The translations under genes and the position numbers were made by a program. Under the pieces are notes generated by a model that was not told the origin of the DNA, made no database searches, and was given only the letters and a program-made list of their open reading frames with translations. From Akkermansiaceae bacterium UBA5020 (GTDB taxonomy: Bacteria; Verrucomicrobiota; Verrucomicrobiia; Verrucomicrobiales; DEV007), in assembly GCA_002396885.1 (NCBI GenBank), contig DGXY01000120.1:1197-60027 (forward strand): 58,831 bases of DNA. The letters are read 5' to 3'. Positions 52,701-58,831 of the stretch are shown here, piece after piece; position 1 is the first letter of the stretch, and each line of letters opens with the position of its first letter.

Positions 52701-53054
52701 GGCGACAGTTTCTTCGACGACGTCAGCCTCTGTGAACTGATCCCGGCCGACGAAAAGGAAGAACTCATCACGGGCGATCCGAAGCGAGGCGAGGAGATCT
52801 TCTGGAAACATCCCGTGGCCGGTTGCGTGAACTGCCACATGCTCGGCGGCAAGGGCAGTCCGGTCGGTCCGGCCCTCGACGGGATCGCCGCCCGCAAGGA
52901 CGCCGCCTACATCACCCAGAGCCTCCTCGAACCGAACGCGGTCCTCGCGGAAAACTACACCGCCACCCCCGTCTCGCCGATGCCGCCGATGGCCCTCATC
53001 CTGAAGCCGCAGGAGTTGGAAGACATCAAAGCGTTCTTGGGCACGCTGAAGTGA
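49770..53054 (+). CDS. Multidomain exported ThuA / PVC-type dehydrogenase propeller / cytochrome c protein
   Basis: A 1094-residue secreted protein (signal peptide about 1-23). Domain order: ThuA (about 30-240; FVGHEADHHPSGVYAPMLMEAL, GFVPVHCASWCFQN), a PVC-type membrane-bound dehydrogenase propeller (about 290-660; PIAMAWDERGRCWLAETSDYPHE, DTDGDGKADKFTVFAEGLNIPTGL with EF-hand-like Asp-rich loops, GADGAVWIADW-type element), HEAT-like helices (about 670-830), a carbohydrate-binding-like sandwich (about 830-980; NLLPNPGMEEVGPDGFPVGW), and a C-terminal cytochrome c (GCVNCHMLGGKGSPVGPALDGIA). ATG 49770 starts the signal peptide. It is probably a periplasmic sugar oxidoreductase; the substrate is unknown. 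Confidence 0.87.
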   Translation: MRTTLLSLALSLFLLSGVDLNAGDRSGPIRVLFVGHEADHHPSGVYAPMLMEALGRDAIWFDYVTTPEAAFGDKEFLANYDAVLLYANHAKIEPTHWENLKSFIEGGRGFVPVHCASWCFQNIPEFDQVVGGRFAHHKTAVFRPKTIAPDHEAIKDVPGFEAWDETYVHKNHNVQDRTVLQVREVAKDDNITEPEPWTWIRTQGKGRVFYTASGHDERVWSLPEFHQLLKRGILWSIGDERRATYASFLTQQEREERVKDPNVANYEKRPEPLTFQKPFSPKGSMERTQVPADLKLELFASDPDIGKPIAMAWDERGRCWLAETSDYPHEVAENGVGGDRIRICEDTDGDGKADKFTVFAEGLNIPTGLVFSQGGLIVSQPPRFFFLKDTNGDDVADVKEEVMTGWGIGDTHAQASNLHYGYDNWLHGSVGYSGFAGEVGGKRHEFKMGTYRFKPDGSAIEFLHQFTNNTWAQSQNEAGDNFGGTANGAPIFFGGIPQTVVPEGMRVQTAKKINRVDLAHAITPNYRQVDVMGGYTAAAGSAFIYSDNLPERLQGMAMVTEPTMKLVSLMDVRPDGAGYTAHDAMNLLASTDEWTSPVYAEVGPDGAVWIADWQNFIIQHNPTPNVDRGGYDAKTGVGGAHENPLRDHSRGRIYRIVWDQATEPKVKSLTGADAAALVATLGSGTQHWRLTAQRLLVEGKKSEAAPELVKLVLANDGKIAAIHALWTLHGLGQLDEPVHQAALLAKDAKLRRNAIRALGSDAVASKLFFGSGVVTDPDLNTRLAAFVKLGEFPTTPEVQTLVKRLAMDEATRKDEWLTEAIKLLSNVHDAALYTEGPNLLPNPGMEEVGPDGFPVGWKRRDYGGEPKKKGNESAEWAIVSGKDMVKSGKNAFRCITRAPADTSFFSDVELKPNTEYKMSAWVKAHGFKNPSKVSLNDHIGRAETEKVTRQSGWVKVETTFNSKDRPKASINLLHVAWGDSFFDDVSLCELIPADEKEELITGDPKRGEEIFWKHPVAGCVNCHMLGGKGSPVGPALDGIAARKDAAYITQSLLEPNAVLAENYTATPVSPMPPMALILKPQELEDIKAFLGTLK

Positions 53055-53075
53055 GTTTGAAGGTTGGAGTTTTGA

Positions 53076-53143
53076 TCGCTTCGCGACCCTACGGGCAACC
53101 TTCGGTTGTCTATCTCGCTAGCGCTCGATTCAGTTTTCAGCGC
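53076..53143. repeat. Hairpin-rich gap between convergent genes
   Basis: Three stems in 70 bases: TCGC-TTC-GCGA (53076-53086), GGCAACC-TTC-GGTTGTC (53094-53110, one G-U) and GCGCT/AGCGC (53121-53143). They lie between the ThuA/dehydrogenase gene and the convergent mutM. There is no T run. This could be a two-way terminator or a copy of an extragenic palindromic element; only genome-wide comparison can tell. Confidence 0.4.
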
Positions 53144-53171
53144 CGTGGCTCCGACCTCCGACTTCCGACCC

Positions 53172-53978
53172 CTACCCCTGGCACTTCGGACACCAGCAGG
53201 TCGTGCGGCCGCGCAGATCTTCGCGCACCAGGCCGGTGCGGCAGCCGCGGCGCGGGCAGATCCCGCCGTCGCGCCAGCGGTGATTCATCAACCAAGCGTC
53301 GGCGAGATCACCCCAGTCAGTGCCGATGACGCGCATCGCCTCGCGGGAAACGCGGCGGGTTTCTTTCCAGACGTCGTCGAGCCTCGCCTCATCGAGTGAA
53401 CCCGAAAGCGTCTGCGGCGGGATGCGCAACTGCCAGCAGATCTCATCAGCCATCCAGTTGCCGATCCCGGGGAAACCCCGCTGATCGAGGAGCAGGGTCT
53501 TGAGTGGCGTCCTGGGAAAACGCCACACGAATTCCTTCACGCGCTTTTTGGTGAAGCGGGGATCGAGCGGTTGCGGCGGCAATTCGCGCCACCACGCGGG
53601 CGGCTCGTTGTCGTCGACGAGATCAAGACCGAGACAGCCGAACATGCGGTAGTCGCTGAAGACGAGCGATTGATCCCCGAGATCCAGCACGAGGTGCTCG
53701 TGTTTCGCCGGGGCATGACCACCGGGAGCAGTGCGGAGTTCTCCCGACATCCCGAGATGCAGTCCGAGCCAGGCGCCGCCGGAGAAGGAAAAAAGCATCT
53801 GCTTTCCATGGGCGTGACTCGCAAGGAAGGTCCGTCCCGCGAGCCCGCTCTCGACCGCTGCGGCGGGGATGTCGCGATAGATGCGCGCGGCCGGATGGGT
53901 TAGAACCCGGACGACTTCTCCGCCAACTCCGGGCTCCCACTGCTTGCGGTAGTATTCGACTTCGGCGAGTTCGGGCAT
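53172..53978 (-). CDS. mutM: Formamidopyrimidine-DNA glycosylase-type base-excision enzyme
   Basis: A 268-residue Fpg/Nei DNA glycosylase. The catalytic N-terminal Pro is at position 2 (PELAEVEYYRK, where most Fpg have PELPEVE), Glu3 follows, and Lys59 lies in the AHGKQM loop. The helix-two-turn-helix is seen in LDQRGFPGIGNWMADEICW, and a C-terminal zinc finger in CPRRGC...CWCPKC (with a four-residue first spacing). The start ATG 53978 is fixed by the need for Pro at position 2. It removes oxidised purines. It is the last gene of the lpxCfabZ-lpxA-mutM strand, with a 51-base gap. Confidence 0.92.
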   Translation of the reverse strand: MPELAEVEYYRKQWEPGVGGEVVRVLTHPAARIYRDIPAAAVESGLAGRTFLASHAHGKQMLFSFSGGAWLGLHLGMSGELRTAPGGHAPAKHEHLVLDLGDQSLVFSDYRMFGCLGLDLVDDNEPPAWWRELPPQPLDPRFTKKRVKEFVWRFPRTPLKTLLLDQRGFPGIGNWMADEICWQLRIPPQTLSGSLDEARLDDVWKETRRVSREAMRVIGTDWGDLADAWLMNHRWRDGGICPRRGCRTGLVREDLRGRTTCWCPKCQG

Positions 53979-54029
53979 GGAATCAATTACGCTCGCCATC
54001 CGACTCGGGGGCCCGGCCAAGAACGCAAA

Positions 54030-54803
54030 TCAGCTGATCCCGCGCTCCGAGGCCGCGACGAAATCGATGAGCAGATCGATCTCGGGACAACGATCGGGCC
54101 AGGCGCGGAGGATTTCGAGGGATTCCCGGTAGTTCCGCTGCTCACGGTAGAGGACGCGATGGGCCTTCTTGATCGCGGCAACGGTCTCCTCGGCAAAGCC
54201 GCGGCGGCTGAGACCGACGGAGTTGATCGCGCGGACTTTGGCGGGATTGCCGTCGGCGATCATGTAGGGAGGGATGTCCTGAACGATCTTCGAACATCCG
54301 CCGGTCATGGCATGCGCTCCGATGCGGCAGAACTGGTGGATGGCGGTGAGTCCGCCCACGATGACATAGTCGCCCACCGTGACGTGACCCGCGAGGGTCC
54401 CGTTGTTTGAGAAGATGACATGATCCCCCACGACGCAATCGTGCGCGATGTGGGTGTAGGCGAGGAAATTGCCGTGGCTGCCGACGATGGTGTAGGACTC
54501 CGGCGCGGTGCCGCGGTTCACGGTGCAGAACTCGCGGAAGGTATTCCCCTCGCCCACTTTCAGATAGGTCGGTTCGCCGGCATACTTGAGATCCTGGCTC
54601 CGCTGCCCGATCGAGGCGTAGGGATAAAACTCGTTGCTCGGCCCGATCTCGCTCGGTCCGGCGAGAGTGACGTGATTCTGCAGCCGGCACCCGTCCCCCA
54701 GCTTCACGCCCGCACCGATCACGCAGTAGGGTCCGATGACGATGCCGTCCCCGAGCTCCGCGCCCGGATCGATGACCGCCGTGGGATGAATGTCATTTGC
54801 CAT
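54030..54803 (-). CDS. lpxA: Acyl-[ACP]-UDP-N-acetylglucosamine O-acyltransferase
   Basis: A 257-residue trimeric left-handed beta-helix enzyme, the first step of lipid A synthesis, moving a 3-hydroxyacyl chain to UDP-GlcNAc. Hexapeptide repeats run from HPTAVIDPGAELGDG to about 180, and the catalytic His lies in TAHD-like HIAHDCVVGDHVIFSN. The C-terminal helical domain is typical (AIKKAHRVLYREQRNYRES). It starts 6 bases after the lpxC-fabZ stop, so the pair is co-transcribed. It shows that the organism makes lipid A and has an outer membrane. Confidence 0.96.
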   Translation of the reverse strand: MANDIHPTAVIDPGAELGDGIVIGPYCVIGAGVKLGDGCRLQNHVTLAGPSEIGPSNEFYPYASIGQRSQDLKYAGEPTYLKVGEGNTFREFCTVNRGTAPESYTIVGSHGNFLAYTHIAHDCVVGDHVIFSNNGTLAGHVTVGDYVIVGGLTAIHQFCRIGAHAMTGGCSKIVQDIPPYMIADGNPAKVRAINSVGLSRRGFAEETVAAIKKAHRVLYREQRNYRESLEILRAWPDRCPEIDLLIDFVAASERGIS

Positions 54804-54809
54804 ATCCGA

Positions 54810-56120
54810 TCAATCCATCAGCGCGAACTTCAGTTCGCCTTCGGAGGTCGTCTCACCGTTGACCGTGCAACGGCATTTCGCGACACCGATATTGCCGCGA
54901 ACTTTCGTGAGTTCGGACTCGATGATGAGGGTATCGCCAGGGAAGACGGGCTTGCGGAACTTCACGTTGTCCGCGCTCATGAAATAGCCGATTTTGCCCT
55001 GGTTATCGGGCTGGCGTAGCAGGGAAATGCTCGCGACCTGGGCCATCGCCTCGACCTGGAGGACGCCGGGCATGACGGGGTGCCCGGGGAAATGGCCTTG
55101 GAAATAGGGCTCGTTGATCGTCACCTGCTTCACGCCGGTGCATTTGAATTCGCTCTCGAAGCCGATGATGCGATCGACCATGAGGAAGGGATAGCGGTGC
55201 GGGAGAAGCTTCTGCACCTCGAGGTTGCTCATCACGCTCTCTCCCGTGGGAATGGTGACGGAGGGCACGGCCGCGAGGGTCTGGGAGAAGGTCTTCGCGA
55301 GCTTTTCGGCCATCTGCGTGTTCGGTCCGTGACCGGGCTTCACGGCGATGACGTGGCCCATGATGCGCTTCCCGCTGAGCATGAGATCGCCGATGATGTC
55401 GAGGATCTTGTGACGGGCGAATTCCTCGGGGTATCGCATCGCCTCCTTGCTCATCACCGAATCGCCCTTCACGACGACAGCGTTCTCGAGGCTGCCGCCC
55501 TTGATGAGTCCTTTCTCGAGGAGGGGCTGGACGTCTTCGTAGAACACGAAGGTCCGCGCGTGGGCAATCTCCTTCTCATAGGTCTCGGGAGTGATCTCGG
55601 TGGAAAAGTATTGGGTCATGCGCCCGTTCGGCCCCACTTGGGTGCAGGAGACACGGAAGCCCTTGTCGGGGACGATCGTGAGGATCGATCCCCCCTTGGT
55701 TTCGAGGTGAATGGGTTCGCGGATCTCGAAGACACGGCGGTTTGCCTCCTGCTCGACGATGCCGGCTTTCTTGATGCAATCGACGAAGGGACGCGCCGAA
55801 CCATCACCGATCGGCGGCTCGTTCGCATCCATCTCGATGATGGCGTTGTCCACCCCCATGCCAACGAGGGCTGAAATGACGTGCTCGACGGTGTGGACCT
55901 TCACGGAACCCTCGGCGAGGGTCGTGGCGCGCTCGACGGTCTGCACCTTGGAGACGTGGGCGTCGATGAAGGGTTTGTCGGGCAGATCGACCCGGCGAAA
56001 TTTGATACCCGTGTTCACCGGGGCGGGCGTCATCGTGAGCGTGACCTGCGCTCCTGTGTGCAGGGAGGTGCCGGTGAGGGCGGCGGAAGCCGCGAGGGTC
56101 TGTTGTTTCTGGGCCGACAT
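54810..56120 (-). CDS. lpxC-fabZ: Bifunctional UDP-3-O-acyl-GlcNAc deacetylase / 3-hydroxyacyl-ACP dehydratase
   Basis: A 436-residue fusion. Residues 1-290 are LpxC, the committed zinc deacetylase of lipid A synthesis: TVEHVISAL, then HKILDIIGDLMLSG with the zinc/catalytic His and Asp. Residues ~300-436 are FabZ of fatty acid synthesis: KLLPHRYPFLMVDRI with catalytic His, and GHFPGHPVMPGVLQVEAMAQ with catalytic Glu. The fusion is known in Bacteroidetes and related groups, and here places lipid A and fatty acid steps in one chain. ATG 56120 is chosen; the upstream in-frame extension is poor. lpxA follows in the operon. Confidence 0.95.
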   Translation of the reverse strand: MSAQKQQTLAASAALTGTSLHTGAQVTLTMTPAPVNTGIKFRRVDLPDKPFIDAHVSKVQTVERATTLAEGSVKVHTVEHVISALVGMGVDNAIIEMDANEPPIGDGSARPFVDCIKKAGIVEQEANRRVFEIREPIHLETKGGSILTIVPDKGFRVSCTQVGPNGRMTQYFSTEITPETYEKEIAHARTFVFYEDVQPLLEKGLIKGGSLENAVVVKGDSVMSKEAMRYPEEFARHKILDIIGDLMLSGKRIMGHVIAVKPGHGPNTQMAEKLAKTFSQTLAAVPSVTIPTGESVMSNLEVQKLLPHRYPFLMVDRIIGFESEFKCTGVKQVTINEPYFQGHFPGHPVMPGVLQVEAMAQVASISLLRQPDNQGKIGYFMSADNVKFRKPVFPGDTLIIESELTKVRGNIGVAKCRCTVNGETTSEGELKFALMD

Positions 56121-56285
56121 GAGGGGGTCCGAGAGTTGGAAAAGGTGGAAACTTCTAGCGCAAATGCGGGCTTCGTCCAGCAATTATGGCCCCGAAGCGG
56201 CCCGTCGAGAAATCCGCGGGCAAAGCGGCGGTGCGCGGTTTATCCTGAAATCATCGACCTGCGCCTTTACATTCCAGATTTCACC

Positions 56286-57005
56286 GTGCTCGACGAGACC
56301 GAGGACTACCTCGTCGTCGACAAGCCGCCCCATTTGATGGTGCACCCCTCGGTGCCGGGGAATCCGCCGACCCTGCTCGACGGTCTCGAGGCCCTCTGCG
56401 CCTACGAGCGGGTCTGCGGCGGGCACCTTTCCCTCATCAACCGCCTCGATCGAGAGACGAGTGGGATCGTCCTCGTCGCGAAACACAAGGCCGCCGCCCG
56501 CATGCTCGGCAAGGCCATGGAACGGAGGGAGTTCCGCAAATCCTACCTCGCCATCGTGCGGGGCTGGCCCGGCCAGGAAGAGTTCCTCGTCGATGGCCCG
56601 ATCCTGCGGAAAGGCGACGTCGCCGAATCGCCCATCTGGGTGAAGCAGATCGTGCACCCCGACGGCAAGGAATCGCTGACGCGCTTTGAGGTGGTGCGTC
56701 GTTTTGAAAGGGCCACATCCCCGGGAGACCGATTCTCCCTGCTCCGCTGCCATCCCCTCACCGGCCGCATGCACCAGATCCGTGTCCACGCCGCCCACGC
56801 GGGCCATCCCATCGTCGGGGACAAGCTCTACGGCCCCGACGAACGCTGTTACCTCGATTTCATCCAGACCGGCTGGACCCCCGACCTCGCGGACCGCCTC
56901 CTCCTCGACCGGCAGGCCCTCCACGCGGCCACGCTGGGATGGGAGGATCACGAGTGGCGTTGCCCGCTCCCGGCGGATTTGGCGCGTTTTTGCGGGGAAG
57001 TCTGA
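56286..57005 (+). CDS. RluA-family pseudouridine synthase
   Basis: At least 239 residues, of the RluA/RsuA-type catalytic domain. The active site is NRLDRETSGIVLVAKH (usually HRLD; the catalytic Asp remains). Other family traits are YLVVDKPPHLMVHPS, FRKSYLAIV and CHPLTGRMHQIRVHAAHAGHPIVGDKLYG. There is no S4 RNA-binding domain before it. No ATG is in range. GTG 56286 is used, although family-like sequence (IIDLRLYIPDFT) continues upstream, hinting at a rarer start such as CTG 56259. It modifies a uridine in rRNA or tRNA; which is not known. Divergent from lpxC-fabZ. Confidence 0.88.
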   Translation: MLDETEDYLVVDKPPHLMVHPSVPGNPPTLLDGLEALCAYERVCGGHLSLINRLDRETSGIVLVAKHKAAARMLGKAMERREFRKSYLAIVRGWPGQEEFLVDGPILRKGDVAESPIWVKQIVHPDGKESLTRFEVVRRFERATSPGDRFSLLRCHPLTGRMHQIRVHAAHAGHPIVGDKLYGPDERCYLDFIQTGWTPDLADRLLLDRQALHAATLGWEDHEWRCPLPADLARFCGEV

Positions 57006-57111
57006 CCCGAAAGGGGCGGGAAATTTATCGGGTGCAAAGTCCCGGGGGGTGTTCTAAATTCCCCGCCCTCCCGGACCGGATGATCGTTTTCCGAGAGACC
57101 TGCCGAAACCC

Positions 57112-58449
57112 ATGAACATCACTGTCGAACGTCTTCCCGAGTGCAAAGCCCGTCTCTCCGCCGCGATTCCGGCCGATACGGTCAAGAAAACCCGCCGGGA
57201 AATCGTCTCCACCTACGCGACCCAAGCCAAGGTCCCCGGCTTCCGCCCGGGCAAAATCCCCTCTGCGGTGATCGAAAAACGTTTTGCCGATTCCATCGAA
57301 GGCGAGCTGAAGGACCGCCTCGCCCGCTCCGCCTACGCCGAAGCGCGCGTCAAGGAATCGCTCACCATTCTCGGCATCGCCCAAGTCGAGCGCGAACAAT
57401 TTGAAGCCGATGGCTCCTACATGCTCGCCGTCGAGGTCGTGACCGAGCCTGAGGTCGAGATCCCCGAATACAAGGGCATCCCCGTGGAGGTGGCGAAGAT
57501 GGAGGTGACCGACGAGATGGTCGAAAACTACCTCGACAACACCCGCAAGCAGCACGCCCAGCCCGTCGATGTCGACCAAGCCGCGCGCCCCGGTGATCTC
57601 GCCGTGATCAACTACTCTGCCTCGCTCGACGGCACCCCCCTCGCCGATCAGGTCGAGAAGGAAGTCGGCCCCCTCGCCACCGGCAGCGACCACTGGGTCG
57701 ACCTCCCCGAAGAAGGCCAGGAAGCCCGCGAATTCATCCCGGGCCTCGCCGCATCCGTCCTCGGCATGAGCAAAGGCGAAACGAAAACCTTTGACGCGAC
57801 CTTCGCCGAGGAATTCCCCATCGCCGTCGTCGCTGGCAAGACCGTCAGTTATGAAGTCACCGTCACCCAGGTGAAAGCCCGCGAGCTCCCCGAGCTGAAC
57901 GACGCCTTCGCCGCCATCCTCGGCCTCGAGTCGCTCGACCAACTGAAGGAGCGCGTCAGTGGACAGTTCGAGCAGCAGCGCGAGCGCATGCGCACCCAGA
58001 TCATCGACAACCAGATCCTCGGCAAGCTCACCAAAGACGCCGCCTTCGACGTTCCCCAGCACATCGTCTTCAACGAGACGCAGCGTCAGGTGAACCAGAT
58101 GGTCTCGCGCGGCTACGAGCAGGGCATGACCGAAGAGGACATCTCCAAGAACCAGGAAGACCTCATCCGCAGCGCCGAAGAGCAGGCCAAGAACAACGTC
58201 AAGGTCATGTTCCTCCTCGACCAGATCGCGGAGAAAGAGGGCGTCACCGTTAGCGACGACGAACTCACCCGCCACGTCGCCATGATCGCCTACCGCCAGG
58301 GCCGCCCGCTCAAGAAAGTGGCCCGCGAGTTCCGCGACCGCAACGCCTTCCCCGAGCTGCGCCACGACATCCGCGTCTCGAAGACGATCGCCCTGCTCCG
58401 CGAAAACGCCGTCATCAACGAAGTCGAAGCCCCCGCGGAAACCGCGTAA
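57112..58449 (+). CDS. tig: Trigger factor
   Basis: A 445-residue ribosome-bound chaperone with peptidyl-prolyl isomerase activity. The N-terminal ribosome-binding motif GFRPGKIP is clear (about 43-50, in KVPGFRPGKIPSAVIEK), then a PPIase domain (about 150-240; GDLAVINYSASLDG, PGLAASVLGMSKGE, FPIAVVAGKTVSYEVTV) and the long helical C-terminal arms. The ATG at 57112 fits the family N-terminus. It lies 60 bases upstream of clpP on the same strand, the usual tig-clpP order in many bacteria. Confidence 0.97.
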   Translation: MNITVERLPECKARLSAAIPADTVKKTRREIVSTYATQAKVPGFRPGKIPSAVIEKRFADSIEGELKDRLARSAYAEARVKESLTILGIAQVEREQFEADGSYMLAVEVVTEPEVEIPEYKGIPVEVAKMEVTDEMVENYLDNTRKQHAQPVDVDQAARPGDLAVINYSASLDGTPLADQVEKEVGPLATGSDHWVDLPEEGQEAREFIPGLAASVLGMSKGETKTFDATFAEEFPIAVVAGKTVSYEVTVTQVKARELPELNDAFAAILGLESLDQLKERVSGQFEQQRERMRTQIIDNQILGKLTKDAAFDVPQHIVFNETQRQVNQMVSRGYEQGMTEEDISKNQEDLIRSAEEQAKNNVKVMFLLDQIAEKEGVTVSDDELTRHVAMIAYRQGRPLKKVAREFRDRNAFPELRHDIRVSKTIALLRENAVINEVEAPAETA

Positions 58450-58509
58450 GGTCCGCCCGGGCAACGCGTCCCATCTCTTCAGCCATCTCCCATCCAACCA
58501 GTCCATTCC

Positions 58510-58831
58510 ATGCGCTCTCCCGATCTCGACTCCGTCCAGGAACTCTCCCCGCTCCTCCCCGCGCACCTTCAGCAGCGCATCATCGATCCGATGAAAAACG
58601 TCAGCGTGATCGAGAAGGAGGGGAACACGATGATCCAGTTCGACCTGCTTTCCCGTCTGATGAAGGACCGCATCATCTTCATCGGTGAACAGGTCAGCGA
58701 TCCGCTCGCCAACTACGTCATCGCCCAGATGCTTTACCTGCAGATGCAGGATCCGAACAAGGACATCAACATCTACATCAACAGCCCCGGTGGCTCCGTC
58801 ACCGCCGGCCTCGCGATCTACGACACGATGC
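58510..58831 (+). CDS. clpP: ATP-dependent Clp protease proteolytic subunit (5' part)
   Basis: The first ~107 residues of ClpP, cut by the window end. DRIIFIGEQVSDPLANYVIAQ and INIYINSPGGSVTAGLAIYDTM (with the oxyanion-hole Gly-Gly) identify it; the catalytic Ser lies beyond the edge. There are ~11 more residues ahead of the RIIF motif than in E. coli ClpP, mainly a hydrophilic propeptide-like N-terminus. It follows trigger factor by 60 bases, and clpX is expected next. It degrades unfolded or tagged proteins with a Clp ATPase. Confidence 0.93.
   Translation, partial: MRSPDLDSVQELSPLLPAHLQQRIIDPMKNVSVIEKEGNTMIQFDLLSRLMKDRIIFIGEQVSDPLANYVIAQMLYLQMQDPNKDINIYINSPGGSVTAGLAIYDTM

Noticed and set aside
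57025..58566. A 513-codon minus-strand open frame
   Set aside because: Antisense to trigger factor; Leu/Val/Asp/Gly-rich repeats are the reverse reading of that gene's codons.
1..58831. CRISPR arrays, insertion sequences, prophage, toxin-antitoxin or restriction genes
   Set aside because: I looked for spaced direct repeats, transposase and integrase motifs and defence-type gene pairs on both strands and saw none.

Overview
The window is 58.8 kb of GC-rich, densely packed chromosomal DNA from what is very probably a member of the Verrucomicrobia (PVC superphylum). The call rests on the many Planctomycetes/Verrucomicrobia-type protein families (DUF1501, DUF1549/DUF1553, DUF1552, DUF1587-1595/1592/1588/1585, PSCyt1-like haem domains, ThuA, DUF1080, PVC-type dehydrogenase propellers), on LL-diaminopimelate aminotransferase (dapL) and lipid A genes with an lpxC-fabZ fusion, and on the frequent lack of clear Shine-Dalgarno sequences. 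No phage, integrase, transposase or CRISPR array was seen.

Layout. 1-7.1 kb: a possible partial gene, a small K+-channel-like protein, an aldo/keto reductase, a PGPGW membrane protein, an isolated nuoB-nuoC pair, a carbon-nitrogen hydrolase, dapL and a DUF1552 protein. 7.1-15 kb: a large DUF1592-type cytochrome protein in operon with the DUF1552 gene, a lipoprotein polysaccharide deacetylase, a degenerate M23-type protein, truA, an AraC regulator and exodeoxyribonuclease III. 15-20.4 kb: a four-gene GldA/GldF/GldG-like ABC export cluster plus a DUF4340 protein, closed by a canonical terminator. 20.5-27.3 kb: a hybrid histidine-kinase-like protein that lacks its phospho-acceptor histidine, a proline-rich membrane protein, rlmH, tcdA, and an ECF sigma/FecR-like pair. 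27.4-36.3 kb: tRNA-Thr(CGU), a TPR-TM-VWA protein, an adenylate-kinase-like protein with a long C-terminal extension, an SGNH-hydrolase remnant, and a DUF1080/TPR-thioredoxin pair.

35-42.3 kb holds a tight four-gene minus-strand operon: DUF1501, pre-peptidase-domain protein, DUF1549/DUF1553 cytochrome, and PSCyt1-WD40. 42.4-58.8 kb: ftsH, an orphan ECF sigma factor, a barrel-type unknown, a ThuA lipoprotein with murI, a small ABM-type protein, a 1094-residue ThuA/propeller/cytochrome protein, mutM, lpxA, lpxC-fabZ, an RluA-type pseudouridine synthase, trigger factor and the 5' part of clpP.

Themes. Housekeeping genes (cell wall, lipid A, tRNA/rRNA modification, DNA repair, proteolysis) alternate with exported PVC-type oxidoreductase and sugar-handling genes. 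No single new defence or mobile system is evident. The most notable items are the pseudo-histidine-kinase, the TPR-TM-VWA protein, the decayed SGNH gene, and the several exported haem/ThuA/DUF1080 proteins, which may together serve oxidised-sugar metabolism (inference).
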